NCBI GenBank assembly: GCA_023269615.1
Contig: JAHFSY010000005.1
Location: forward strand, 92,341-156,340
Source: Verrucomicrobiota bacterium
GTDB taxonomy: Bacteria > Verrucomicrobiota > Verrucomicrobiia > JABWAM01
Direction of reading: 5' to 3'
Length of the DNA stretch: 64,000 nt
Of the stretch, positions 15,411 to 24,092 are shown piece by piece. Below the pieces are notes generated by a model that did no database searches, was not told the DNA's origin, and worked only from the letters and a program-made list of their open reading frames with translations. Numbering within the stretch: the stretch's first letter is position 1; each line of letters starts with the position of its first letter. Made by a program: the position numbers and the translations under genes.

Positions 15411-17287
15411 ACGGCACGCTTTCCGCCAGCAAACTCAAATTCTCCTACAACGGCGGTTTTTCCCTTCAGGTGGAATCGCTCGACCTGCGCCCCGGTGAAA
15501 TCCACGCGCTCATCGGTCCGAACGGTTGCGGCAAGAGCACGCTGCTCCGGCTCATGCTTGGGATGATCAAGCCCGCCTCCGGCAACGTCCGCCTGGACGA
15601 TGTGGAGATCCTTTCGCTTCCCGTGCAGGAAGTGGCCCGTCGCGCGGCGTTTCTGCCACAGCAAACCACGCCCGTCTTCGCGGCGCGCGCCCGCGATGTC
15701 GTGCTGCTGGGACGTCATCCATGGAACCGCGGCCTCGGCCTTCCAGGCGAAGAGGACCGGCTCATCGCCTGCGAAGCGATGCAGCGCATGCGGGTGGACG
15801 CGTTGCAGGACCGCTTTCTCGACACGCTTTCTGGCGGCGAACGCCAGCGCGTGATGCTGGCTTCGATCCTCGCCCAGCAGCCGCGGGTGATCCTGCTCGA
15901 CGAGCCGACAAGCTCCCTCGACATCCATCACCAGGTGGAAGTCTTTCAGCTGCTCCGCGAGGAGGCGAAACGCGGCGTGGGGATTCTGGTGGTGACACAC
16001 GACCTTACGCTTGCGGGGCACTTTGCCGACCGCATCACGCTCATGAATGCCGGCCGCATCGTGTGCACGGGGAAAGCGGCGGAAGTGCTGCGCGAGGAAA
16101 CATTGCGCCCGGTGTACGGCGTCAATGTCCGCGTGGTCACGAGTCCGGCGGATGGAATGGTGAGCGTCATTCCAAGCGTAGATCGAGGTAGGGACGGACC
16201 GCCGGGCCGTCCGTTGCGCAACGGCGCGCCCGGCGGTCGCGCCCTACCACCTGCAGAGAAGAATTCAATGAGCTCGTGGAAGAGTTACGCGCTTACGATT
16301 GCTTTGTTCGCGGCGGCTGGCGTGGTGGCGGTCATGCTCTCACCGCATTTTGGGGCGGAGAAAATAAATTTCATGCAGGGTGTTCGGGAGATGTTTTCAA
16401 TTCCGCGTGGCGAGTGGGGCGTTTCAGCGGGCATTCTCGCGCTGCGGCTGCCGCGCGTGGTGCTGGGATTGCTGGCGGGCATCGCGCTGGGTGGGGCGGG
16501 CGCGGCCTTCCAATCCGCGCTGCGCAATCCGCTGGCAGAGCCCTACACGCTTGGCATTGCAAGCGCTTCCTCCCTCGGCGCGGTGATCGCGCTGAGTTGC
16601 CCCGCGATTTCATTTTCCATCGGCTTCATGAACGGCACGCAGGTGTGGGCGATGGGGTTGGCGCTGTGCGGCGTGCTCTTCCTGCAAATCGCCTGTCGCC
16701 GAGGCTGGGGACACAGCCTGACCGGGCTGCTGCTCACCGGCTTCACGATGGGACTTGTCAGTGCCGCGCTCATCATGCTCGTGCGCTTTCTCGCCAACCC
16801 GCTCACGGCGCGGGCGATGGACCAGTGGATGGTGGGTGGATTGGAGGTGAGCGGCTGGCGCGACGTGACGCCCTGCCTGCCGTTCTGGTTGATCGGCGTC
16901 GTCCTGGTGCTCATCCACGCGCGCGAATTGAACCAGGTGGAAATGGGCGAAGAGATGGCGCGTGGACGCGGCGTGGATGCCGAGAAAGTCCGGCGCCGTG
17001 TTCTCGTGGGCGGCTCGCTGGCCACCGCCGCGGTGGTTGCCGTCACGGGCCCGATTGGTTTCGTGGGATTGCTCGTGCCGCACATGGTGCGACGGATCGT
17101 CGGCACCGACGAGCGCCTGGTCGTCCCGTGTTCCATGCTGGCCGGGGCCGCGGTCCTGGTGCTGGCCGATGCCGCAGCGCGAAGCATCACTTTGAGCGGG
17201 CGAGGCGCGGAACTGCCTGTGGGAATTCTCACGAGCCTGATCGGCGGACCTGTTTTTTTATTCCTGTTGCTCCGAAGAAAATCGTGA
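15407..17287 (+). CDS. btuD/btuC: BtuD-type ATPase fused in frame to BtuC/FecCD permease
   Basis: One open frame of 626 codons encodes two importer subunits that are normally separate. Residues 1-255 are the ATPase: Walker A GPNGCGKST, LSGGERQ (141-147), LLDEPTSS, VTHD. Residues about 288-626 are a FecCD-type permease with many hydrophobic helices (RNPLAEPYTLGI, GPIGFVGLLVPHMVRR). Residues 260-281 (starting GRDGPPGRPLRNGAPGG) are translated from a palindromic repeat that also occurs three times between genes elsewhere here. A separate permease could still start at ATG 16268 after AGAGAAG. GTG 15407 overlaps btuF by four bases. Confidence 0.88.
   Translation: MNGTLSASKLKFSYNGGFSLQVESLDLRPGEIHALIGPNGCGKSTLLRLMLGMIKPASGNVRLDDVEILSLPVQEVARRAAFLPQQTTPVFAARARDVVLLGRHPWNRGLGLPGEEDRLIACEAMQRMRVDALQDRFLDTLSGGERQRVMLASILAQQPRVILLDEPTSSLDIHHQVEVFQLLREEAKRGVGILVVTHDLTLAGHFADRITLMNAGRIVCTGKAAEVLREETLRPVYGVNVRVVTSPADGMVSVIPSVDRGRDGPPGRPLRNGAPGGRALPPAEKNSMSSWKSYALTIALFAAAGVVAVMLSPHFGAEKINFMQGVREMFSIPRGEWGVSAGILALRLPRVVLGLLAGIALGGAGAAFQSALRNPLAEPYTLGIASASSLGAVIALSCPAISFSIGFMNGTQVWAMGLALCGVLFLQIACRRGWGHSLTGLLLTGFTMGLVSAALIMLVRFLANPLTARAMDQWMVGGLEVSGWRDVTPCLPFWLIGVVLVLIHARELNQVEMGEEMARGRGVDAEKVRRRVLVGGSLATAAVVAVTGPIGFVGLLVPHMVRRIVGTDERLVVPCSMLAGAAVLVLADAAARSITLSGRGAELPVGILTSLIGGPVFLFLLLRRKS
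16184..16249. repeat. GGTAGGG(A/C)GCGACC palindromic repeat, copy 1 (coding)
   Basis: About 65 bases reading GAGGTAGGGACGGACCGCCG through GGCGGTCGCGCCCTACC. Near-identical copies lie at 20649-20716, 44439-44506 and 51105-51170. This one has no in-frame stop and forms the linker of the ATPase-permease fusion. Confidence 0.92.
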
Positions 17288-17329
17288 TGATGACCGCAGA
17301 CAAAATCAAGAAAGCGAAGATCCCGACAG

Positions 17330-18574
17330 TTAGCGTGAAACCATCGGCTGATGCGGTTTGCCGGCGGCTTCGTTGGATTGGCGGGCCAGCGATTCGAGCG
17401 TTTCAAAGAAATTTGGGAAGGTTTTTTCCACGCACGATGGATTTTCAATCGTGATCCAGGGTTTTCCATTTCCCATCGCGTCCATGCTTGCCAGAACGGC
17501 GAAGCTCATGGCGATGCGGTGGTCGTTGTAGGTGTGGATCGTCGCCGGTTGAAAACGGGATGCGGGCTCCAGGATCAAGCCTTCGGGCTCCTCTTTCACC
17601 GGAACACCGCATTTCGTCAGTTCCACGGCCAACGCCGAAATGCGGTCACATTCCTGCTCGCGCAGGTTGGCGGCTTCGATGAGGTGGAATGATTGTTTCA
17701 TGGCTGCCGCTGCAATGACCAGCGTGAGCACGGAATCTCCAAGGTCGCTTCGTCGCGAAACCCGCTTTGGAAACGGCGTCCAGAATTTGTCCGCTGACAT
17801 TCTGTGGTCAATCTGCAGCGAGGGCTGGGCGAATCGCGCTCCCAGATCCAGCCGTCCGCCTGGGTGCAGGCGCTGCAGTGCCACGAAATAACTTGCGCTC
17901 GACGCGTCGGGCTCGATCTCGCGCGTCGCCGCTGGCTTTGACCATTCCTCCATCAGGCGCCGTGTCATGTCCACGTAGGGTGATGACGGGGAATCCACGC
18001 GGATGTTGGCGGTGCGGCTGATCAGGATCATCGCCGAGGCGAACTGGCTGGAGTCAATACTGGGAACGGCAACGCTTCCCTCCCGGATCGGGCCGGAGAT
18101 GGTGGCGGGGAGGCGGCCGTTGGAATCCTCAACCTTTGCGCCCAGTGCGCGAATCGCGTCGAACACCTCTTTCATGGGGCGCTCATGCATGCGCGGCGTT
18201 CCGTGCAAATGATAGCGGCCGGTTCCAAGCGCACAAACGGCCGCGAGAAAGCGGGCCGCCGTTCCCGCCGTTCCCACAAAAAGATCAGCCTCGCGGGCTG
18301 GAACTCTTCCGCCCTGGCCCTGAACGGTGATCGTGCGGTTGCTGGAATTGGTGGCGTCATCCGTCACCTCGATGGTGAACCCGAGCCGTTTCAGGCATTC
18401 AACCATGAGCCGCGTGTCTTCCGACCAAAGAGCTCCCCGCAACAGGGTGGGGCCATTACCCAGCGCCGCAAGCACCAGCTCCCGATTGGTGAGGCTCTTG
18501 GAGCCGGGCACGGAAATGGTGGCGCAGACCGGCACGGTCAGCGGGCGAATTTGAATGACGTCAGGCAAAGCCAT
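17330..18574 (-). CDS. aroA: 3-phosphoshikimate 1-carboxyvinyltransferase (EPSP synthase)
   Basis: A 414-residue enzyme that joins phosphoenolpyruvate to shikimate-3-phosphate in the chorismate pathway. Signatures: the substrate-binding start SVPGSKSLTNRELVLAAL, FVGTAGTAARFLAA, HGTPRMHERPM, and the second family signature LREQECDRISALAVE. The C-terminus has TYNDHRIAMSFAVLA. It lies 5 bases downstream of the prephenate dehydrogenase gene on the same strand, so both aromatic-pathway genes are probably cotranscribed. The last residues beyond FETLESLARQ look unconserved. Confidence 0.95.
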   Translation of the reverse strand: MALPDVIQIRPLTVPVCATISVPGSKSLTNRELVLAALGNGPTLLRGALWSEDTRLMVECLKRLGFTIEVTDDATNSSNRTITVQGQGGRVPAREADLFVGTAGTAARFLAAVCALGTGRYHLHGTPRMHERPMKEVFDAIRALGAKVEDSNGRLPATISGPIREGSVAVPSIDSSQFASAMILISRTANIRVDSPSSPYVDMTRRLMEEWSKPAATREIEPDASSASYFVALQRLHPGGRLDLGARFAQPSLQIDHRMSADKFWTPFPKRVSRRSDLGDSVLTLVIAAAAMKQSFHLIEAANLREQECDRISALAVELTKCGVPVKEEPEGLILEPASRFQPATIHTYNDHRIAMSFAVLASMDAMGNGKPWITIENPSCVEKTFPNFFETLESLARQSNEAAGKPHQPMVSR

Positions 18575-18579
18575 CGTCG

Positions 18580-19452
18580 CTAAAACCGGTGCTGGATTTC
18601 CTCGCGCTGCTGACGGGCGCGGCGCAGGTAGGCGCGAAGTTCGACATCGGAGGCGTTGGCCACGTGACGGCGGATGGTTTCGAGTTCCTCAATCAAGCGG
18701 TCCACGCTGCGGCGCAATTCCTCGCGGTTGCTCATCGCGATCCCGCTCCACATTTCCGCAGGCCCGCCGGCGATCCGTGTCATGTCGCGAAACCCGTTGC
18801 CGATGAAGTCAAACGCCTTGTCTTTGCGCCCGTGCACCACGTTCACCAGGGCGGCAGCCACCATGTGGGGAAGGTGGCTGATGTAGGCCACGATTTCATC
18901 ATGCTCGGCAGGTGACGTGGTCCGCAGCCGGCAACCGAGGCTTTCCCAGAAATTCGCCAGCTTTTTCAAGGGGGCCGTTCGAGCGCGGGGCGGGGGAGTC
19001 AGAATGCAAACTGCCCCCTCAAACAGGTTGGCCTGCGCCGCAGCCAGCCCATCCCGCTCGGAACCAGCCATCGGATGACTGCCTATGTATGTAGTTCTTC
19101 CAGATAGAAGTGAGGATAGGTGTTTGACGATATCGTACTTGGTACTCCCTATGTCCGTGACAATGGACTCTCGGAGCAATTTCTGGCGGAATTCCCGCGC
19201 CAGTTGGGCCATGGTTTCGACGGGGGTGCAAAGAATGACGAGGTCGGAGCCCCGAACGGCGTCGGCGGGGGTATCGGCGGCGAAATCGGCTGCTCCGCGC
19301 TTGACGGCTGCGCGCGCGGACTCGATGCGGCGTCCCCAAACGACCACTTTGTCCGCGAGTTTGCGTTTTTTGACCGCAAGACCGATGGAGCCGCCGAGAA
19401 GCCCCGGTCCGAGGATTGTCAGCTGTCGGATGCGCTGGGATTTGGAAGTCAT
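18580..19452 (-). CDS. tyrA: Prephenate dehydrogenase
   Basis: A 290-residue NAD(P)-dependent enzyme that oxidises prephenate (or arogenate) on the way to tyrosine. The Rossmann motif LTILGPGLLGGSIGLAVKKR starts at residue 11. VTDIGSTKYDIV, YIGSHPMAGSERDGL with the substrate-binding His, and IVAYISHLPHMVAAAL follow in the expected order. There is no fused chorismate mutase or ACT domain. It is the first gene of a pair with aroA. A GCAATCC repeat lies just upstream, between it and the divergent prenyl synthase gene. Confidence 0.94.
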   Translation of the reverse strand: MTSKSQRIRQLTILGPGLLGGSIGLAVKKRKLADKVVVWGRRIESARAAVKRGAADFAADTPADAVRGSDLVILCTPVETMAQLAREFRQKLLRESIVTDIGSTKYDIVKHLSSLLSGRTTYIGSHPMAGSERDGLAAAQANLFEGAVCILTPPPRARTAPLKKLANFWESLGCRLRTTSPAEHDEIVAYISHLPHMVAAALVNVVHGRKDKAFDFIGNGFRDMTRIAGGPAEMWSGIAMSNREELRRSVDRLIEELETIRRHVANASDVELRAYLRRARQQREEIQHRF

Positions 19453-19460
19453 GTCGGATC

Positions 19461-19493
19461 AGGCTAATTCCGCAATCCGAATTCCGCAATCCG
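19461..19493. repeat. ATTCCGCAATCC tandem repeat
   Basis: Two head-to-tail units of ATTCCGCAATCCGA lie between tyrA and the divergent prenyl synthase gene; they belong to the same word family as 10066-10091. Confidence 0.75.
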
Positions 19494-19543
19494 AAATAAA
19501 AATGGGGCTGGACAGGCAGATTTTTCAGGCGATATTTGATCTT

Positions 19544-20596
19544 ATGAGCACCGGCGTCAGCAATCCCGCGCCATCCCCCAAAGCCGCAACAACAACGGCT
19601 ACGCCCACCGATATTCTCGCCCGCCTGGCACCGGTCATGGCGCAACTCGAAACGGTGCTCGAGCGCCAATGCAACGCCTTCGAGCCCGGGGTCGCCGCCT
19701 GTGTGCGCTACGTGGCTGGCAACCAAGGCAAGCGTCTCCGCCCTGCGCTCACCCTTTTCAGCGCCAGCGCGCAAAGCGGATCGGATGCGGACACCGCAAC
19801 CGAGGATATCCTCAAGGCCTGTGCCATCGTGGAAATGGTGCATATCGCCACGTTGGTGCATGACGACATCATGGATGGCGCGGAGCTGCGCCGCAACCGA
19901 CTGACCGCCGGCTCAAAATGGGGCCACGAAATTTCCGTCCTGCTGGGTGATTCACTTTTCGCACACGCGCTCGTGCTCGCGGCCTCGTATCCCACTCCGT
20001 TCGTCTGCCGACGCGTTGCCGAGGCAACGAAGATCGTCTGCTCGGGAGAAATTCTGCAGACGCAGCGCCGCTTTGATCTCAAGCTCAACGAAGCCGACTA
20101 CATACGCATGATCGAGATGAAGACAGGAGCGCTTTTCGCCGTCGCGTGCGAACTCGGCGCGCACCTTGCAGGGGCGGACGATGCGCAACGCAAACCATTT
20201 TATGAATTCGGGCGTCTCCTCGGAATTGCGTACCAGATCTACGATGACTGCCTTGACCTGGTGGGTGCGGAAAAAGACATTGGCAAGTCGCTCGGCACCG
20301 ACTTGCAAAAAGGCAAGCTGACGCTTCCCGTGATCCGCCTCATGCAGCAGGCGAAGGAGAGCGAAATGCACCTGATCAGCTCCATTCTGCTCAACGAGCA
20401 TGCCAACAGCCGGGCGATGCTGATGGATTTCATCCAGAGACATGGCACGCTGAAACAGGCGGCGAATCAGGCGAACGAGTTCGTGAGGCAGGCCGCCGCG
20501 CAGTTGGAGTCCATGCCGAAAAACGAAGGAAGCCGCGCGCTGGAGGGATTGACCATTTTTCTGAATGCGGAGTTGCAGCGTCTTGGCGGAGGTTGA
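19544..20596 (+). CDS. Trans-polyprenyl diphosphate synthase
   Basis: A 350-residue all-trans prenyl synthase (IspB/HepS class) that elongates allylic diphosphates for quinone side chains. Visible are GKRLRP (62-67), the first Asp-rich motif DDIMD at 107-111, the following RRNRLTAGSKWG and the second motif DDCLD at 234-238 with GKLTLPVI downstream. Chain length cannot be read reliably. Two starts compete: ATG 19544 and ATG 19502; neither has a convincing Shine-Dalgarno. The N-terminal 20 residues are Ala/Thr/Pro-rich and probably disordered. Confidence 0.92.
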   Translation: MSTGVSNPAPSPKAATTTATPTDILARLAPVMAQLETVLERQCNAFEPGVAACVRYVAGNQGKRLRPALTLFSASAQSGSDADTATEDILKACAIVEMVHIATLVHDDIMDGAELRRNRLTAGSKWGHEISVLLGDSLFAHALVLAASYPTPFVCRRVAEATKIVCSGEILQTQRRFDLKLNEADYIRMIEMKTGALFAVACELGAHLAGADDAQRKPFYEFGRLLGIAYQIYDDCLDLVGAEKDIGKSLGTDLQKGKLTLPVIRLMQQAKESEMHLISSILLNEHANSRAMLMDFIQRHGTLKQAANQANEFVRQAAAQLESMPKNEGSRALEGLTIFLNAELQRLGGG

Positions 20597-20617
20597 AAAA
20601 CGCGAATGCGGATTTAG

Positions 20618-20716
20618 AGCATGTCCGGAAAGTAAGTTGTATTGCTGGTGGTAGGGCGCGACCGCCGGGCGCGCCGTTGCGCAGCGGACGGCCCGGCGGT
20701 CCGTCCCTACCTCGAT
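20618..20716. repeat. GGTAGGGCGCGACC palindromic repeat, copy 2, with TGTCCGGAAAG flank
   Basis: Core 20649-20716 matches copies at 16184, 44439 and 51105. The left flank GAGCATGTCCGGAAAGTAAG then TTG matches, in reverse complement, the right flank of the copy at 51105, so the element extends beyond the core in these two copies. Confidence 0.9.
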
Positions 20717-20778
20717 GTGTTCTTGAATGAAGGATTGCCTGAATTGCCCCTTTTCAGCATACAATGCCCGTTTCATCC

Positions 20779-21990
20779 ATGAGCCTGATTGTGCAAAAAT
20801 ATGGCGGTACTTCGGTCGGAAATCCCGGGCGGATCAAGAATGTGGCCGCCCGCGTGAAGCGCTTTCGCGAGGAGGGCAACCAGGTCGTCGTGGTCGTCTC
20901 CGCCATGTCAGGTGTCACCGACGGGCTCATCAAGCTCGCCCGCGAAGTCCATGCCGCGCCGGATGACCGCGAGATGGACATGCTTCTTGCAACGGGCGAA
21001 CAGACGACCATCGCCCTCACCGCCATGGCACTGCATGGGATGGGCGTGAAGGCCGTGTCGCTGACAGGTGCGCAGGCGGGGATTGTCACCGATGGGGTCC
21101 ATACCAAGGCGAAGATTGCCAACATCACGCCGAAACGCATTCACGAATTGTTAAAAGAGGGGAACGTGGTGATTGTCGCCGGGTTTCAGGGTGCGGACGA
21201 GGCGGGTCACATCACCACGCTGGGACGTGGCGGATCGGACCTCACAGCCATCGCGCTGGCTGCAGCCATCAAGGCGGACCTGTGCGAGATTTACACGGAC
21301 GTGGACGGAGTCTATACCGCCGATCCCCGCGTTGTGAAAGCGGCCCGCAAGCTGGAGGAGATTTCCTATGACGAAATGCTCGAGCTCGCCAGCCTCGGCG
21401 CCAAGGTGATGCAAAGCCGGTCCGTGGAATTCGCAAAAAAATTCAAAGTCGTGTTTTCAGTCCGATCCAGCATGAACGATAACCCAGGAACCATTGTGAA
21501 AGAAGAAACCCGTAAGATGGAGGATGTGGTGATCCGCGGCGTGTCCGCGGACAAGAACCAGGCCAAGGTCACGATCACGCAGGTGCCCGACAAGCCGGGC
21601 GTTGCCGCGCGGATTTTCAAGGCCATTGCCGACGCGCACGTGAACGTGGACATGATCGTGCAAAACGTGTCGGCTTCCGGTCACACCGACATGACCTTCA
21701 CCGTGGGCAAGGACGACCTGCCCAAGGCGCGCAAGGTCATCGAGGCGCTCGCGAAGGAAGTCGGCGCCACCGGCTTCGCATGCACGGAGGGAATCGCCAA
21801 GCTTTCCGTCGTTGGCATCGGCATGCGATCGCACACCGGCGTCGCAGCCGATTTGTTTGAGGCGCTTGCCGCAGAAAAGATCAACATCCAGATGATCTCG
21901 ACGAGTGAAATCAAAATATCGGTCATCATCGACCTCGCCCACGCGGACCGGGCCGTGAACGCCGTCCACAAAAAATTCGGGCTGGGCTGA
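20779..21990 (+). CDS. lysC: Aspartate kinase
   Basis: A 403-residue aspartokinase, the first enzyme of the lysine/threonine/methionine branch. LIVQKYGGTSVGNPGRIKNV at the start and VVSAMSGVTDGL define the amino-acid kinase domain; TLGRGGSDLTAIALA is the aspartate/ATP region. Two C-terminal ACT domains follow (VTITQVPDKPGVAARIFKAI and LSVVGIGMRSHTGVAADLFE), suggesting feedback control by lysine and/or threonine. ATG 20779 matches the family start; ATG 20764 in frame would add five residues. It is a single gene with a repeat upstream and a convergent neighbour 7 bases downstream. Confidence 0.95.
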   Translation: MSLIVQKYGGTSVGNPGRIKNVAARVKRFREEGNQVVVVVSAMSGVTDGLIKLAREVHAAPDDREMDMLLATGEQTTIALTAMALHGMGVKAVSLTGAQAGIVTDGVHTKAKIANITPKRIHELLKEGNVVIVAGFQGADEAGHITTLGRGGSDLTAIALAAAIKADLCEIYTDVDGVYTADPRVVKAARKLEEISYDEMLELASLGAKVMQSRSVEFAKKFKVVFSVRSSMNDNPGTIVKEETRKMEDVVIRGVSADKNQAKVTITQVPDKPGVAARIFKAIADAHVNVDMIVQNVSASGHTDMTFTVGKDDLPKARKVIEALAKEVGATGFACTEGIAKLSVVGIGMRSHTGVAADLFEALAAEKINIQMISTSEIKISVIIDLAHADRAVNAVHKKFGLG

Positions 21991-21997
21991 TCGGGGC

Positions 21998-23188
21998 TTA
22001 ATACTTCGGCACGGACGGATCCACCTGTGTGGCCCATGCCTCGATTCCGCCGGCCACGTTCTTCAGATTCTTGAAGCCTTTTTCCTTGAGCAGTTTCAGG
22101 GCGCGCCCGCTGCGGCCGCCGCTCTTGCAGTGCAGAAGGATTTCGCGTTTTGAATCGAGCTCGCCCAGGCGGTTCGGAAGTTCACCGAGCGGAATCAACC
22201 TCGCCCCGGGGATTTTTGCGATCTGCCACTCGTGCGGCTCCCGAACATCGATGAGGTCGAAATCCTCCTTCGCGTCGAGACGCTTCTTGAGATCGGTGAC
22301 GCTGATCTCGTCGGCACTGGATTTCGCCGCGCCATTCGTCGTTGGTGCCGGCGTAAAACCGCAGAACTGCTCGTAATCAATCAGTTTCGTGATCGTGGGT
22401 TTCTCGCTGCAAATCGGGCATTGCGGATTGCGTCGCAATTTCATTTCGCGAAATTTCATCGCCAGCGCGTCGAAAAGCAGCAGGCGCCCGATCAACGGTT
22501 CGCCCTGCCCGATGATGAGCTTCACGGCCTCGATCGCCTGGATGACTCCAATGATGCCGGGCAGCACACCCAGCACACCGCCCTCGGCGCAACTTGGCAC
22601 GAGACCGGGCGGAGGCGGTTCAGGATAGAGACAACGGTAGCACGGACCGCCCAGTGCCGGCGCGAAGACCGTGGCCTGACCTTCAAAACGGAAAATCGAG
22701 CCGTACACATTTGGTTTTTTGAGAAGCACGGAGACGTCGTTGGCGAGATATCGCGTCGGAAAATTATCCGTGCCGTCAATGATGATGTCGTAATCCTTCG
22801 CAATGCCCATCGCGTTCTGCGACGTAAAGCGCGTCTCGTGCAGGTCGAGCTTCACGTTTGGGTTCACATCGCGGATGCGGTCCGCCGCCGACTGGATTTT
22901 TGGGCGTCCAACGTCCTTCGTCCCGTGCAGAATCTGGCGCTGTAAATTGGAATGATCCACGACGTCGAAGTCCACGAGTCCGAGGCGTCCCACGCCCGCT
23001 GCTGCAAGATAAAGACCGAGCGGCGATCCGAGTCCGCCCGAGCCGATGAGAAGAATGGAAGCCGTCTTGATCCGCTTCTGTCCCTCCATCGTCACTTCCG
23101 GCATGATGAGATGGCGGGAGTAGCGGGCGATCTCCTCGTTGTTGAGCGTGGTGATTGCGACGCGTTGAGGATCAAGAATGGAATTCAT
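21998..23188 (-). CDS. moeB: MoeB/ThiF-type adenylyltransferase with C-terminal rhodanese domain
   Basis: A 396-residue sulfur-carrier activating enzyme. Residues 1-270 form the E1-like domain: YSRHLIMPEVTMEGQKRI, the nucleotide loop LIGSGGLGSPLGLYL, the zinc cysteines in CYRCLYP and CPICSE, and the IDGTDNFPTRYLAND block. Residues about 290-396 are a rhodanese domain with the active Cys in LHCKSGGRSGRAL. This MoeZ-like architecture adenylates and sulfurylates ubiquitin-like carriers (MoaD, ThiS, CysO). No moa or thi gene is adjacent, so the carrier is unknown. Confidence 0.93.
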   Translation of the reverse strand: MNSILDPQRVAITTLNNEEIARYSRHLIMPEVTMEGQKRIKTASILLIGSGGLGSPLGLYLAAAGVGRLGLVDFDVVDHSNLQRQILHGTKDVGRPKIQSAADRIRDVNPNVKLDLHETRFTSQNAMGIAKDYDIIIDGTDNFPTRYLANDVSVLLKKPNVYGSIFRFEGQATVFAPALGGPCYRCLYPEPPPPGLVPSCAEGGVLGVLPGIIGVIQAIEAVKLIIGQGEPLIGRLLLFDALAMKFREMKLRRNPQCPICSEKPTITKLIDYEQFCGFTPAPTTNGAAKSSADEISVTDLKKRLDAKEDFDLIDVREPHEWQIAKIPGARLIPLGELPNRLGELDSKREILLHCKSGGRSGRALKLLKEKGFKNLKNVAGGIEAWATQVDPSVPKY

Positions 23189-23224
23189 GGCGAAAACCTA
23201 GCATGCGTGGGCGGGAGAGAAAAG

Positions 23225-23400
23225 CGGGAAGAAACGGAGGGACACGCTCTCGCCTCGCCGCTCGCCGTCGCGACGAAGCGCTTTGGCGTAGTCGGAAAGC
23301 CTACAGCGTAGCGCGGGCCGTCGTGTCCACTCAGGTCACGAATGGATTTTTAAGCAATGCGGTTAAGAACAGGAAGCCACGGATGAACACGGATGAAACC
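23225..23400. repeat. Composite repeat region (GGAGGGACACGC, GCCTCGCC, CACGGATGAACACGG)
   Basis: From 23233 the GGAGGGACACGCTC word is split from its partner CCGTCGTGTCC (to 23321) by a copy of the TCTCGCCTCGCCG...GTAGCGCGGG module. From 23378 the CACGGATGAACACGGATGAA word appears, also found at 62829 and, reversed, at 37378 and 62933. No gene seen. Confidence 0.8.
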
Positions 23401-23439
23401 CAGCGCGGCGTAGCCGCAACCAAACCCAGAACCGGACCC

Positions 23440-23547
23440 ACAGCGGTTGGGTGGGTGACAGAAAAGCCTGATGCCACTCCACCCTGTTTCCCTGGGACAA
23501 AATCTGGCTCGTGGCAGGGGCTTTTCTGTCACCCACCCAACCGCTGT
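23440..23547. repeat. 29-bp perfect inverted repeat
   Basis: Arms 23440-23468 (starting ACAGCGGTTGGGTGGGTGAC) and 23519-23547 are perfect complements over 29 bases. Inside, GCCAC faces GTGGC and could extend the stem. No other copy is in the window. Confidence 0.92.
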
Positions 23548-23563
23548 CCCCTAGTAGTGTTTA

Positions 23564-23707
23564 ATAAATGAGTGGACCATTCCTCCGGTCCCACCACGGC
23601 GCTTTCGGCGAAAGCGCCCTACCTTTGATTGGATTGCCGATGGTAGGGCGTGCTCGCCGAGCGCGCCGTCGGGTGGGAGGCATGGAACGGGAAACGACCA
23701 CTCATTT
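23564..23707. repeat. Nested inverted repeat with AAATGAGTGG outer arms
   Basis: Outer arms AAATGAGTGG (23564-23573) and CCACTCATTT (23698-23707) enclose CCCACC...GGGTGGG, a GGCGCTTTCGGCGAAAGCGCC hairpin split by one base pairings, and a GGTAGGGCGTGCTCGCC arm. It marks the left border of the cassette array. Confidence 0.75.
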
Positions 23708-23744
23708 GATGAACAGCACACTGGCTGATTCGCTCGTTGCCGCA

Positions 23745-23805
23745 ACCCAACGTTTTGTGACGGACATCAGCCCGGAAGACACCCTGCTATTCCGGGGCGT
23801 TGGGA
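23745..23805 (-). other. attC-like recombination site (leftmost)
   Basis: In cassette orientation the site runs from an inverse core CCCAAC (23805 side) to a core GTTGGGT (23751-23745), 61 bases. The core fits GTTRRRY exactly. The boxes CCCAACG and CGTTGGG pair perfectly; the interior holds CCGGAA facing TTCCGG. The stop codon of the preceding gene lies inside it. Confidence 0.75.
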
Positions 23806-24023
23806 TCAGGGCGTATGCCCTCTTTCACGATCCAAGGCAGGAGATGGCCTTTCATAGGCACGATCCATAGCTCCCACACCTGGCCACACTCTGGACAGCG
23901 GTACCGGTCCGATACTCCTGGCGGCACAGGCCCCGTCACGCGCTGAACGTGCTCAAGGCCGGCGATGTGCTCGAGCGAGCAGTTCCCATACTCACCGCAG
24001 AGCTCAGCGCATTGGCAGGCCAT
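23787..24023 (-). CDS. Cassette gene 5: small Cys-rich protein
   Basis: A 78-residue protein of unknown family. It has an N-terminal Cys cluster (ACQCAELCGEYGNC) and a zinc-knuckle-like RYRCPECGQVWEL, and no signal peptide. Its ATG lies directly at the core site of the upstream attC (GTTTTATGG) and its stop falls inside the next attC, exactly as expected for an integron gene cassette. I do not assign a function; small metal-binding or immunity-like proteins are common in such arrays. Confidence 0.65.
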   Translation of the reverse strand: MACQCAELCGEYGNCSLEHIAGLEHVQRVTGPVPPGVSDRYRCPECGQVWELWIVPMKGHLLPWIVKEGIRPDPNAPE

Positions 24024-24092
24024 AAAACGTCAGCAGTCAGTCGCGCCGCTTGGCGGCGTTGACTGGACGAGCTTCAGCGCTCTTTTGTTTTT
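24021..24092 (-). other. attC-like recombination site
   Basis: Between cassette genes 4 and 5. In cassette orientation it runs AAAAAC ... CGTCCAGTCAACGCCGCC, loop AAGC, GGCGCGACTGACTGCTGACG ... GTTTTAT. The arms pair with bulges. The core GTTTTAT departs from GTTRRRY, so this is the weakest site of the five. Confidence 0.6.

Noticed and set aside
23568..23870. Plus-strand open frame of 100 codons
   Set aside because: It reads through the repeat at 23564-23707 and the attC-like site at 23745-23805 and has no ribosome-binding site or domain.
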